From Tannerella sp. (GTDB lineage Bacteria; Bacteroidota; Bacteroidia; Bacteroidales; Tannerellaceae), in the NCBI GenBank assembly GCA_031272655.1, contig JAISTJ010000164.1, forward strand, positions 1 through 6,040: a DNA stretch of 6,040 nucleotides, written 5' to 3'. The notes under the pieces were generated by a model, which saw only the letters and a list, made by a program, of their open reading frames with translations, was not told where the DNA came from and ran no database searches. Below are positions 1 through 6,040 of this stretch, in pieces. The position numbers and the translations under genes are program-made. How positions within the stretch are numbered: the first letter of the stretch is position 1; each line of letters opens with the position of its first letter.

Positions 1-45
1 ACAAATTCATTATGTCATGGACAACATTATTCGCCCATGCAACCG

Positions 46-75
46 CAAAGATAAATCATTTTTCTCAAAATCAAA
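46..75 (-). promoter_or_regulatory. Leftward Bacteroidota-type promoter for a gene beyond the left edge
   Basis: Read on the minus strand, the sequence has TTTG (plus positions 72-75), an 18-base spacer and TATCTTTG (46-53). This matches the known Bacteroidota sigma-ABfr layout of a -33 TTTG and a -7 TAnnTTTG element. A second TTTG lies inside the spacer. The expected start of transcription is near position 39-40. The promoter lies downstream of the transglutaminase-like gene and points away from it, so it should serve the next leftward gene. The first ATG on that strand not quickly closed by a stop is at 10-8, only three codons from the edge, so the product cannot be judged. Confidence 0.6.
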
Positions 76-104
76 ACTTTTATCTAAAAAATTTGTTTTA
101 AAGG

Positions 105-2825
105 TTATAATTTTGATAACTTTTCAATAACTTTAAGCATTGACTCGCCTATACCGATAGTGTAACCTTGTGATACATAGACTATTCTGCCGAATGAATC
201 TGCGATGACGAATATCGGCAAAGTCTTTGTGTCAGTCAGTTTGAGTTCTTTAACAAGCTCTGCTGCAATGTTGTTAATGTCTATGCCATAAGTGATTGTA
301 GAAGGCAAACCTTTAAATTCATTGATATTGAATTTGCTAAGTTCTTGTTTATCAGGGAAAAGCAATAAAATGCTGCGGTTCCAATCTTCAAATTCTTTGG
401 CTGTACGGGCAATGTCGTTAAGTGCGTGATTAGTAGGCTCTTGTTGTGCGCCGAGGATGCCGAGTACAAACCATCCGCGACCTGTAACGGAGAGTATAGA
501 GCGCTTTTCGTCTTCGGATGAAGCTGTTACCGAAGCCGGCAAAAACTGCGCTTCGGGATTCATGTTGCCTATAACCTGCACATTTACAGCGCCATCGCGT
601 ACAATAAGTTGAGTTTGAGTTGTTTTGCCTTCTTCAATAGTATAAAACTCAATGTGTGCGAGAACGCTGCCGTCGGCCATACGTGTACCTGAAAGCAGCA
701 TATAAGCGCCTGTTTCAGCTTCCAGAGGTTCTTGCAGCAAACCGGCGCCTTGTCCCTGCCTTTGTCCGCCTCCGAAACCAGATCCTTGTTCGCCGCCAAA
801 ACGTCCGCCCCGTCCACCGCCGCGATAATTGCGGGGCGAGAGAGCGCCGTCGTCTTCAATACGAAAGATTGTAAAATGCTGACGGTAAATGGGGTAGGGG
901 AGTTTGTCCGTCGGATTGTTGAAAGACGCCTGTACAAATCCCGTCGGCAGCAAGGTCTCTTTTTCGCCGGTAAAGTCAACGTTGTGCCATTCATCGCTGA
1001 AGTATTGCAGTCGTCGTGCAACAGGTTCGTTCCTTGCAGGTATGCCAAGACTGCGGCAGAGGGCGATGAAAAAGATGTCGCGCGAACCTGCATCACAAAC
1101 GCGAGCGCGGGCGATTCCTGCAGGGCTTGACATAATACGCTGAGGGTTAAGTTCATCTATTAGTGTCAGTTCCTTTTTGCACCATTCAACAACGAGTTCG
1201 GGGTTCTGTTGTGCCTGAGCAACAAACTCTTCCGTGAAAAGCGAACGTAATGCTTTTTTGTACGGCGTAAGTAATTCGTTGCTTATGCGCGGGTTAAGGA
1301 TATAATTCACGTACAGGGGCGATTTGTTGTTGATTGTTTCATCTATATGCGAAAAAAGCGTTTCAGCCGGCGTGTCCTGAAGGTCTTTTGCAGAGATGAC
1401 ACTAAGCAGTGCGACAGCATCGGAACGCTTTTCGGCAGGCGTTTTTTGAAGAAAAGCAAGTATCTCGCGCCAATTACCGCGACTTGTTTCCAAAAAAGAC
1501 GCCACACGAGTGTCTTCCAATCCAAGGGCGGCTGCTTCGGCAAGCGCCTGATTATGAGAGAGAAACGTTGCCGTATAAGCGTTACGAAGCGAATCGTCGG
1601 CAGCCATCCTGCGCGAATTTGCCTGCCTCATATCATCTGTTACTTCTTCTTCCGCAGGAACGCTTCCGGGCGCCGGCGGGATAATATCAAGGTCAAATCC
1701 TCGCAGTTCGGACGCTTTTTTATCTAATATAACGAGCAAAGTTAGGTCATTGCCGAAAGTCAGTTTACCGCAACCGACTTTGTCGTCTTTGGTAACCCAG
1801 ATGAACATATCGCCTTTACCGGCCGTGAGGGAGCATTGACCTTTCTTGTCGGTTTTTGCCGTCAGGACGGACGAGAAACTCATCCCGTTGAAAATCATGA
1901 ACTCTACCTTTGCGTCTTTGACCGGTTTGCCGTCGCCGTCAATAACGGTAACCATGCCTCGCGCTGTCGGCGCGTAATCGGGCAAAACGTTTATTTCGGT
2001 GAAGTTTGCTGTCCGCATCATCACTTCTTCAGGCCCGTCGTATTTACCGAAAACGCGCGTATGGAGCAGCAGGGCGCGGTATGCAGGGCCGTTGAACCAA
2101 CCGAGATTAAGCACTGGTTCCGGTTCGCAGGCGCCGAAGAAATACCATTTGCCGTCTATCCAAGCCTCTACCCAAGCGTGATTGCTGTCCGTATGCGCCC
2201 ATCGCGGTGTATAAATCTGACGGGCAGGGATACCGACGGAACGCAGGGCGGTAACGGTGAACGTTGATTCCTCGCCGCATCTGCCCTGAGCGGTCTTGAC
2301 GGCAGCAAGCGGCGCGATAGTGCGCTGGTCGGAAGGAGTATAGACTACGTGGCGATGGCACCAGTGGTTGATTTCAAGTACCGCTTCGCGCATGGACATG
2401 CCTTTTACCCTGTCTTTCAGCTCTTTAGCAAAGATGGGACGGGCATTGTCAAGGTCTTCGTTATTGACGCGCACAGGCAGTACGAAATGACGGAAAATCA
2501 TCTCCGGAATCTGTGCGCCCCATTCCATTTCGGCTTTTGTCTGAAGCGACGACCGCGTCTGTTCAAGGAAGTACGCCCCATCTTTGTTCATAATATCGGC
2601 TACCGGCATATAGGCATACAGGAACTCAAGCGCCTCGCGTTCTTCCGTCGTAAGGTCTTGACGTTCAAATACTTCAAACAGATTGCCATGAGGCAGAATC
2701 TTCTTTTTCGCTTTGAAATCATGCTTAACCTGTTTGCGGTATGCAGGATCGTTTAAAAAATGGGTTTCCGTATCTGTGCAGGAAATCGTTAGTAATAAGA
2801 GGATTAAAAATTTAATATGTTTCAT
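105..2825 (-). CDS. Lipoprotein with transglutaminase-like, pseudo-transglutaminase and thioredoxin-like domains
   Basis: This is a 906-residue exported protein of a type seen in Bacteroidota; its substrate is unknown. Residues 1-16 form a lipoprotein signal (hydrophobic run, then TISC with Cys16 as the lipidated residue). Residues about 140-245 are a transglutaminase-like cysteine-enzyme domain: Cys183 in GRCGEES, His216 in NHAWVEAW, and Glu234 in GACEPEP as the probable acidic member. Bacterial members of this superfamily are often proteases or amidases rather than cross-linkers. Residues about 285-370 look like a small Ig- or carboxypeptidase-regulatory-like beta-sandwich (DGDGKPVKDAKVEF). 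Residues about 540-620 resemble a second transglutaminase core, with Ala579 where Cys is expected. Residues 669-694 are a Gly/Arg/Gln-rich linker. Residues about 780-906 resemble a thioredoxin fold (LPIFVIADSFGRIVYVSQGY) without redox cysteines. The start is set by the signal peptide. The gene lies 19 bp behind the glycoside hydrolase gene with no terminator between them, implying co-transcription. Confidence 0.85.
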   Translation of the reverse strand: MKHIKFLILLLLTISCTDTETHFLNDPAYRKQVKHDFKAKKKILPHGNLFEVFERQDLTTEEREALEFLYAYMPVADIMNKDGAYFLEQTRSSLQTKAEMEWGAQIPEMIFRHFVLPVRVNNEDLDNARPIFAKELKDRVKGMSMREAVLEINHWCHRHVVYTPSDQRTIAPLAAVKTAQGRCGEESTFTVTALRSVGIPARQIYTPRWAHTDSNHAWVEAWIDGKWYFFGACEPEPVLNLGWFNGPAYRALLLHTRVFGKYDGPEEVMMRTANFTEINVLPDYAPTARGMVTVIDGDGKPVKDAKVEFMIFNGMSFSSVLTAKTDKKGQCSLTAGKGDMFIWVTKDDKVGCGKLTFGNDLTLLVILDKKASELRGFDLDIIPPAPGSVPAEEEVTDDMRQANSRRMAADDSLRNAYTATFLSHNQALAEAAALGLEDTRVASFLETSRGNWREILAFLQKTPAEKRSDAVALLSVISAKDLQDTPAETLFSHIDETINNKSPLYVNYILNPRISNELLTPYKKALRSLFTEEFVAQAQQNPELVVEWCKKELTLIDELNPQRIMSSPAGIARARVCDAGSRDIFFIALCRSLGIPARNEPVARRLQYFSDEWHNVDFTGEKETLLPTGFVQASFNNPTDKLPYPIYRQHFTIFRIEDDGALSPRNYRGGGRGGRFGGEQGSGFGGGQRQGQGAGLLQEPLEAETGAYMLLSGTRMADGSVLAHIEFYTIEEGKTTQTQLIVRDGAVNVQVIGNMNPEAQFLPASVTASSEDEKRSILSVTGRGWFVLGILGAQQEPTNHALNDIARTAKEFEDWNRSILLLFPDKQELSKFNINEFKGLPSTITYGIDINNIAAELVKELKLTDTKTLPIFVIADSFGRIVYVSQGYTIGIGESMLKVIEKLSKL
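741..821 (-). other. Gly/Arg/Gln-rich low-complexity linker within the transglutaminase-like protein
   Basis: Codons for residues 669-695 encode a run dominated by Gly with Arg, Gln and occasional Phe (for example GGGRGGRFGGE followed by GSGFGGGQRQGQGAG). It separates the second transglutaminase-like core from the C-terminal part, so it most likely acts as a flexible interdomain linker. The RGG-like composition also occurs in nucleic-acid-binding proteins, but nothing else in this exported protein supports that role. Confidence 0.7.
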
Positions 2826-2844
2826 TTTATTGTTATTTAGTTTG

Positions 2845-4776
2845 TTACCAACTGTTTGGGATATCGCCGTGTCCGCAGGCTCTTTGGGGCGGGGTGTTGA
2901 AGGGTTCGGTTTTTCCTGCGTGGACGTCGTAGAGGCGTTTGGCGGTCGTTTTCAATGCTTCAACCTGATGAGGATAAGGGCGGTCGGTTACGTCCACGAA
3001 GCCGCAGTTGTAGTTTTCACCATCGCCGCGACCCGTCAAATCCTGATCGCACCATTGGAAATACCCTGTTCCTATCAAGCCCGGATGCGAATAAGCCTGC
3101 TCGGTGTAGTACCTGTACGCCACGCCGCGTTCCCGCTCCGAATCAACCTGCCAAAGCGACTGTGCCATGCCCCGGTCAACAGTCCCGAAATGATATTCGC
3201 CGATAATCATAGGTAATCCTGTGATTTCAAGTGTTTTATCCATCATTTCTACATTCGGCCGCAGGTCATAGCAGTTGAAACTGAAAACATCGAAATGTTC
3301 TTTACAAATCTTATGGATAGCAGGATCGAGATGTCCGTTGCCAAACCGGATTCCCATATTCAGATGGTTAGGATCGTATTTTTTCAAATGACGGTTGATT
3401 GTTGCAATGAACTCGTCAAATGTGCTGAAAATGAACTGTTTACGGATTTCGGGAGTATCGCCGGAAGTTTTAAGATGACTTTCAAGAGCTGTTTTAATGG
3501 CGCGGTCAGGGCCTTTGAGAATCATGTCGCAGAGGCGCGTTTCCTGCCCGAGCCATGCCGGTTCGTTGCCGATAAAATAACCTATCAACCAAGGGTTGTC
3601 TTTTTGAGGCGTAACAAACTCTTTTACAGAGTTTTCTATTCGCGAATTGAGATCTTTGTCATAAATATCGGTAAGTCCCATCAAGCCGTCGTCAATGCCA
3701 ATGTTTTGAAGCTGAAGGATAAACGCTTTGCGGTTAAGAGCCATCACTTCGCCGCTTGACCAGTTGGCGATAGTGTTCAGCCCCCAGCGTGTCATCCTGT
3801 TGATAATGTTGTTGTTAGCCTGTTTGCGGTAGTCGTTGCCGTAACGGCGGTAGAGGTTCCATGTGCCGAAAGAAACCATCCGTCTGCCGCGTCCGTAGCG
3901 AGTGTAGAGCAGTGAGTCGGGCGGCAGTTCTTTGAACATGCCTTCCCTCTTGTCCACGTCGCGAGCCATGCCACCGCCGCCCGGATGAACGCAATCCACG
4001 CCAACCGACAGGAACAAATAGCCTTCTGGGTCAACAAACCACCACCTGCCGTCAATTTTTTCCGTGCGGAAAAAGCCGGTAGCTTTCACCCGCGCCTGTT
4101 TGTAGCCGCCGTATTGCGAATAATTGAACCCATCGGTCGTAACCGGCTGTGAATCTTCGGCTTTCCACTCGTTTTGCAACTGTTCGAGAGAATGGATTTT
4201 GCCCTCCCATTCGCCGAGATTCCATTGCCCGAACTCATCCACAACGGGTTTCTCGCCAAGATATTTATCGCCCGGATCATCTTTCGCCAAAGCGATGGAG
4301 CGAATTTCAAAAGTCGGGTTCCCGATAGGCATTCTCATCCTTATACCTATCGAATCAACGTTGTGAAGCGGGTTTCGCTTGCCTACGCCGAGGTTTATCC
4401 AACCCGTATAGCGCGGTTGGTTGTAGGTGGCAGCCAGATCTACGGCCGAGCCGGGCAACTCGCGATAGAACTTCAAAGGAATGGCGAGCTTGTTCCACGC
4501 ATTCGGCGTGTAGCTCATGATGCGCAGTTCGTTGTAACCGTCGGCTGTTGTGAAGCCGATGTAAAAACGCTGCGAGGTCGTGATCCTGAACTCAAGGACT
4601 ACGTAGTTGTAATCGTCCCAGTCGGCAGGCAGTCCGGGGGTGATGTCGGCAATGGCAAACTTCTTGCCTGACACTTCTTTTGTAGTATCAAACTCAATGA
4701 TATACTGCGCTTTACGTTGCGCACATGCGGTAAGCAAAACAGCTAACAGCATAAAAGTCAATAGCTTTCTGAACAT
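2845..4776 (-). CDS. Lipoprotein glycoside hydrolase, clan GH-A type (agarase/beta-galactosidase-like)
   Basis: This 643-residue exported enzyme is predicted to hydrolyse a polysaccharide or oligosaccharide by the retaining mechanism of (beta/alpha)8-barrel glycosidases. Residues 1-18 are a lipoprotein signal ending in the lipobox LTAC (Cys18). Residues about 25-165 look like a beta-sandwich, possibly carbohydrate-binding. The barrel begins near residue 230 with the GFFRTEKIDGRWWFVDPEG segment, a pattern I associate with GH50-type agarases and related uncharacterised families. Asn404-Glu405 (GNEPAW) is the likely acid/base and Glu527 (IIGEYHFG) the likely nucleophile, 122 residues later. Near the C-terminus, residues 575-598 (WCDQDLTGRGDGENYNCGFV, then DVTD) look like a conserved active-site loop. 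It is the first gene of a probable two-gene operon with the transglutaminase-like lipoprotein. The CAZy family and substrate cannot be fixed by eye; GH50, GH42, GH5 and GH39 relatives are all possible. Confidence 0.8.
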   Translation of the reverse strand: MFRKLLTFMLLAVLLTACAQRKAQYIIEFDTTKEVSGKKFAIADITPGLPADWDDYNYVVLEFRITTSQRFYIGFTTADGYNELRIMSYTPNAWNKLAIPLKFYRELPGSAVDLAATYNQPRYTGWINLGVGKRNPLHNVDSIGIRMRMPIGNPTFEIRSIALAKDDPGDKYLGEKPVVDEFGQWNLGEWEGKIHSLEQLQNEWKAEDSQPVTTDGFNYSQYGGYKQARVKATGFFRTEKIDGRWWFVDPEGYLFLSVGVDCVHPGGGGMARDVDKREGMFKELPPDSLLYTRYGRGRRMVSFGTWNLYRRYGNDYRKQANNNIINRMTRWGLNTIANWSSGEVMALNRKAFILQLQNIGIDDGLMGLTDIYDKDLNSRIENSVKEFVTPQKDNPWLIGYFIGNEPAWLGQETRLCDMILKGPDRAIKTALESHLKTSGDTPEIRKQFIFSTFDEFIATINRHLKKYDPNHLNMGIRFGNGHLDPAIHKICKEHFDVFSFNCYDLRPNVEMMDKTLEITGLPMIIGEYHFGTVDRGMAQSLWQVDSERERGVAYRYYTEQAYSHPGLIGTGYFQWCDQDLTGRGDGENYNCGFVDVTDRPYPHQVEALKTTAKRLYDVHAGKTEPFNTPPQRACGHGDIPNSW

Positions 4777-4784
4777 GGTTGTAA

Positions 4785-4835
4785 ACGGATTAATTTTTTT
4801 GCTGCAAATTTACATTTATTCCGATAATAATCCGT
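4785..4835. repeat. Spaced 8-bp inverted repeat in the divergent promoter region
   Basis: ACGGATTA at 4785-4792 and its exact complement TAATCCGT at 4828-4835 bracket the leftward -7 box. The right arm ends on the first base of the rightward -7 box. The arms are 35 bases apart, too far for a tight hairpin but compatible with paired operator half-sites serving both promoters. In AT-rich sequence an 8-bp match could arise by chance. Confidence 0.3.
4805..4812 (-). promoter_or_regulatory. -7 promoter element for the glycoside hydrolase/transglutaminase operon
   Basis: On the minus strand this reads TAAATTTG, an exact match to the Bacteroidota -7 consensus TAnnTTTG. It lies 28 bases upstream of the ATG at 4776, which would give a leader of roughly 20 bases. 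No convincing -33 TTTG is visible at the right distance, so the call rests on the -7 match and the position. There is no Shine-Dalgarno sequence before the ATG, which is usual in this phylum. Confidence 0.5.
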
Positions 4836-4842
4836 AATTTTG
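4835..4842 (+). promoter_or_regulatory. -7 promoter element for nadA
   Basis: TAATTTTG matches the Bacteroidota -7 consensus TAnnTTTG and lies 22 bases before the nadA ATG, giving a short leader of about 15-18 bases. A TTTA at 4809-4812 (22-base spacer) is only a weak -33 candidate, and it overlaps the -7 box of the divergent operon. The element is flanked exactly by TCCG (4831-4834) and CGGA (4843-4846), so a small inverted repeat encloses it and could be an operator. Confidence 0.5.
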
Positions 4843-4864
4843 CGGAAAAATTTTATTTCAAGGT

Positions 4865-5785
4865 ATGGATTTTCTTCATGAGATAAATCGTTTGCGCCGC
4901 GAAAAAAACGCTGTAATAATGGCGCATTATTATCAAACGTCTGATATTCAGGATGTTGCTGATTATGTCGGCGACAGTTTGGCGTTGGCGCAATGGGCTG
5001 CAAAGACCGAAGCCGATATTATTGTTTTGTGCGGAGTGCATTTTATGGGTGAAACGGCTAAAATTCTTTCACCTGAAAAGAAAGTGCTGATTCCGGACGC
5101 CGCTGCAGGATGCTCACTTGCGGACAGTTGTCCTGCCGATGAATTCGCCTCTTTTGTTCATCAACATCCTGATTATCAGGTTATTTCGTATGTAAATACA
5201 ACAGCCGCAGTCAAGGCGTTGACGGATGTGGTTGTAACGTCCACCAATGCGCGCAAGATAGTTGATTCGTTCCCGCATGACGCCAATCTGATATTCGGCC
5301 CCGACCGCAATCTCGGCAATTATATCAACAGTATAACAGGGCGCTCAATGCTTCTCTGGAACGGCGCGTGCCATGTTCATGAGCAGTTTTCTTTAGAGAA
5401 AATCCTGAAACTCAAAGAGATATATCCCGAAGCCGAACTGCTTGCACATCCCGAATGTAAGCAGCCGATACTCATGGTAGCCGATTTCATCGGCTCCACG
5501 TCTGCGCTGCTGAACCACACAGCCGTGTCTTCCGGAAAGGAGTTTATAGTTGCCACTGAAAGCGGTATCATCCACAAAATGAGGCTGCAATGTCCGGATA
5601 AAACGTTCATTCCTGCGCCGCCGAACGACAGTACCTGCGCTTGCAATGAGTGTAACTTCATGAGACTCAACACGATAGAAAAACTATATTTGTGTTTGCG
5701 GGACGAACAGCCTGAAATAAAAATTGATGAATCTATTCGAATTCAGGCAGTTAAGCCTATAAAAAGAATGTTGGAATTATCCTGA
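4865..5785 (+). CDS. nadA: Quinolinate synthase NadA
   Basis: NadA condenses iminoaspartate with dihydroxyacetone phosphate to quinolinate, the second step of de novo NAD synthesis from aspartate, in the cytoplasm. It uses a 4Fe-4S cluster. The 306-residue protein is full length for the short form of the family. The three expected cluster ligands are visible as Cys83 (AAAGCSLAD), Cys169 (NGACHVHE) and Cys263 (CNECNFMRLN). Substrate-site residues known from the family also appear: His21 and Tyr23 (AHYYQTSDIQD), Ser38 (GDSLA), Tyr109 and Asn111 (SYVNTT), His172, His195 and Glu197 (AHPEC), and Ser211-Thr212. Cys258 and Cys260 add a small Cys-rich patch next to Cys263, as in some other NadA proteins. 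The ATG at 4865 is the first after an in-frame stop at 4835-4837. The partner genes nadB and nadC are not in the window. The gene is divergent from the lipoprotein operon. Confidence 0.97.
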   Translation: MDFLHEINRLRREKNAVIMAHYYQTSDIQDVADYVGDSLALAQWAAKTEADIIVLCGVHFMGETAKILSPEKKVLIPDAAAGCSLADSCPADEFASFVHQHPDYQVISYVNTTAAVKALTDVVVTSTNARKIVDSFPHDANLIFGPDRNLGNYINSITGRSMLLWNGACHVHEQFSLEKILKLKEIYPEAELLAHPECKQPILMVADFIGSTSALLNHTAVSSGKEFIVATESGIIHKMRLQCPDKTFIPAPPNDSTCACNECNFMRLNTIEKLYLCLRDEQPEIKIDESIRIQAVKPIKRMLELS

Positions 5786-5840
5786 ATTTATTATAAAGTG
5801 TTTTTTTAGCAAAAAATCATCATATTATAAATAAAAAGTG

Positions 5841-5848
5841 TAATTTTG
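5841..5848 (+). promoter_or_regulatory. -7 promoter element for the 2-oxoacid dehydrogenase E1-like gene
   Basis: TAATTTTG, identical to the box in front of nadA, lies 35 bases before the ATG at 5884. It suggests that the downstream gene has its own promoter rather than depending on nadA read-through. No clear -33 TTTG is seen 17-23 bases upstream; that stretch is A-rich. The predicted leader of about 30 bases is almost entirely A and T and ends in eight T residues just before the ATG. Confidence 0.5.
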
Positions 5849-5883
5849 CAGGCAGAATACAAATTAAAAATTATATTTTTTTT

Positions 5884-6040
5884 ATGCCAAAAAGTCAGTA
5901 TATCAATCCTTCTGACGTGCGGAAGGCAGGCGAGGTGAAGTTCTCGCCCATCCCCGTCAACAAGTACAAAAAAACGGTGAAAGAGGAACTTGCCTCTAAA
6001 AATTTCACCAAAGAAGAGTTAGTGCAGATTTACCGCGATA
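5884..6040 (+). CDS. Probable 2-oxoacid dehydrogenase E1 component, N-terminal part (cut by window edge)
   Basis: Only the first 52 codons are present and the frame is open to the right edge. The protein begins MPKSQYINPSDVRKAGEVKF and continues through SPIPVNKYKKTVKEEL to FTKEELVQIYRD. I recognise this as like the N-terminus of the long Bacteroidota E1 proteins in which the alpha and beta parts of a thiamine-diphosphate-dependent 2-oxoacid (branched-chain or acetoin-type) dehydrogenase are fused. The EELVQIYRD segment fits the first helix of the E1 alpha fold. The thiamine-diphosphate-binding motif would lie well beyond the edge, so the function is inferred from the N-terminus only. The ATG at 5884 is preceded by a T-run and no Shine-Dalgarno sequence. 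The 98-bp gap from nadA and the -7 box argue for separate transcription. Confidence 0.6.
   Translation, partial: MPKSQYINPSDVRKAGEVKFSPIPVNKYKKTVKEELASKNFTKEELVQIYRD

Noticed and set aside
75..104. Terminator for the transglutaminase-like gene
   Set aside because: Only scattered A/T complementarity (AAAAC/GTTTT with a long loop) is present. I see no GC-containing stem with a U-tract.
584..1156. Minus-strand open frame of 190 codons overlapping the transglutaminase-like gene
   Set aside because: It lies entirely inside the 906-residue coding sequence in another frame. Its translation has no recognisable domain, while the main frame has clear signal peptide and domain motifs.
1836..2267. Plus-strand open frame of 143 codons opposite the transglutaminase-like gene
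   Set aside because: It is antisense to a well-supported gene, has no promoter or family signature, and its composition reflects the codon pattern of the opposite strand.
4174..4671. Plus-strand open frame of 165 codons opposite the glycosidase gene
   Set aside because: It lies antisense within the glycosidase gene without a promoter-like motif or recognisable domain.
5801..5816. Possible terminator hairpin after nadA (T-run, AGC, A-run)
   Set aside because: The stem is six A-T pairs only and is not followed by a U-tract on the plus strand. It is too weak to call a terminator.
5788..5842. Imperfect direct repeats (TTATAAAGTGT and TTATAAATAAAAAGTGT) suggesting a duplicated promoter
   Set aside because: They are short, gapped and of low complexity, and the first copy lacks the TTTG part of the -7 motif.
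5866..5883. A/T hairpin plus T-run just before the E1-like start, resembling an attenuator
   Set aside because: The stem AAAAAT/ATTTTT is very unstable and is expected in such an AT-rich leader; there is no competing structure or leader peptide.
1..6040. CRISPR array, tRNA/rRNA, insertion sequence, toxin-antitoxin or defence system
   Set aside because: I found no repeat-spacer pattern, cloverleaf, transposase motif, terminal inverted repeats or toxin-like small gene. Nearly all of the sequence is occupied by the four coding regions.

Overview
The window looks like a piece of a Bacteroidota (probably Bacteroidales) chromosome. Coding sequence is of moderate GC and the spacers are very AT-rich. 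Starts lack strong Shine-Dalgarno sequences, and four of the gene-proximal spacers carry the Bacteroidota -7 promoter motif TAnnTTTG. Two adjacent genes encode large lipoproteins of types common in that phylum.

Layout: positions 1-104 are a spacer holding a good leftward promoter for a gene beyond the left edge. Positions 105-4776 hold two minus-strand genes, 19 bp apart and very probably one operon. The promoter-proximal gene (2845-4776) encodes a lipoprotein glycoside hydrolase of the clan GH-A type. The distal gene (105-2825) encodes a multidomain lipoprotein: an intact transglutaminase-like domain, a small beta-sandwich, a second transglutaminase-like core whose catalytic Cys appears to be Ala, a Gly/Arg-rich linker and a cysteine-free thioredoxin-like tail. 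Positions 4777-4864 are a compact divergent promoter region. nadA (quinolinate synthase, 4865-5785) runs rightward. After a 98-bp AT-rich spacer with its own -7 motif, the start of a 2-oxoacid dehydrogenase E1-like gene (5884 onward) runs off the right edge.

How the genes work together: the two lipoproteins probably act in the same envelope compartment on polysaccharide and protein (or glycoprotein) material, but the sequence does not reveal the substrate. No SusC/SusD pair, sulfatase or regulator is present, so this is not recognisable as a polysaccharide utilisation locus from the window alone. nadA and the E1 gene are housekeeping metabolism (NAD synthesis; oxidative decarboxylation of 2-oxoacids) and are not obviously linked to the lipoproteins beyond sharing the divergent promoter region.

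I see no mobile element, CRISPR array, tRNA or rRNA and no clear new defence or mobile system. The least explained item is the transglutaminase-like lipoprotein with its apparently inactive second core and tail domain.
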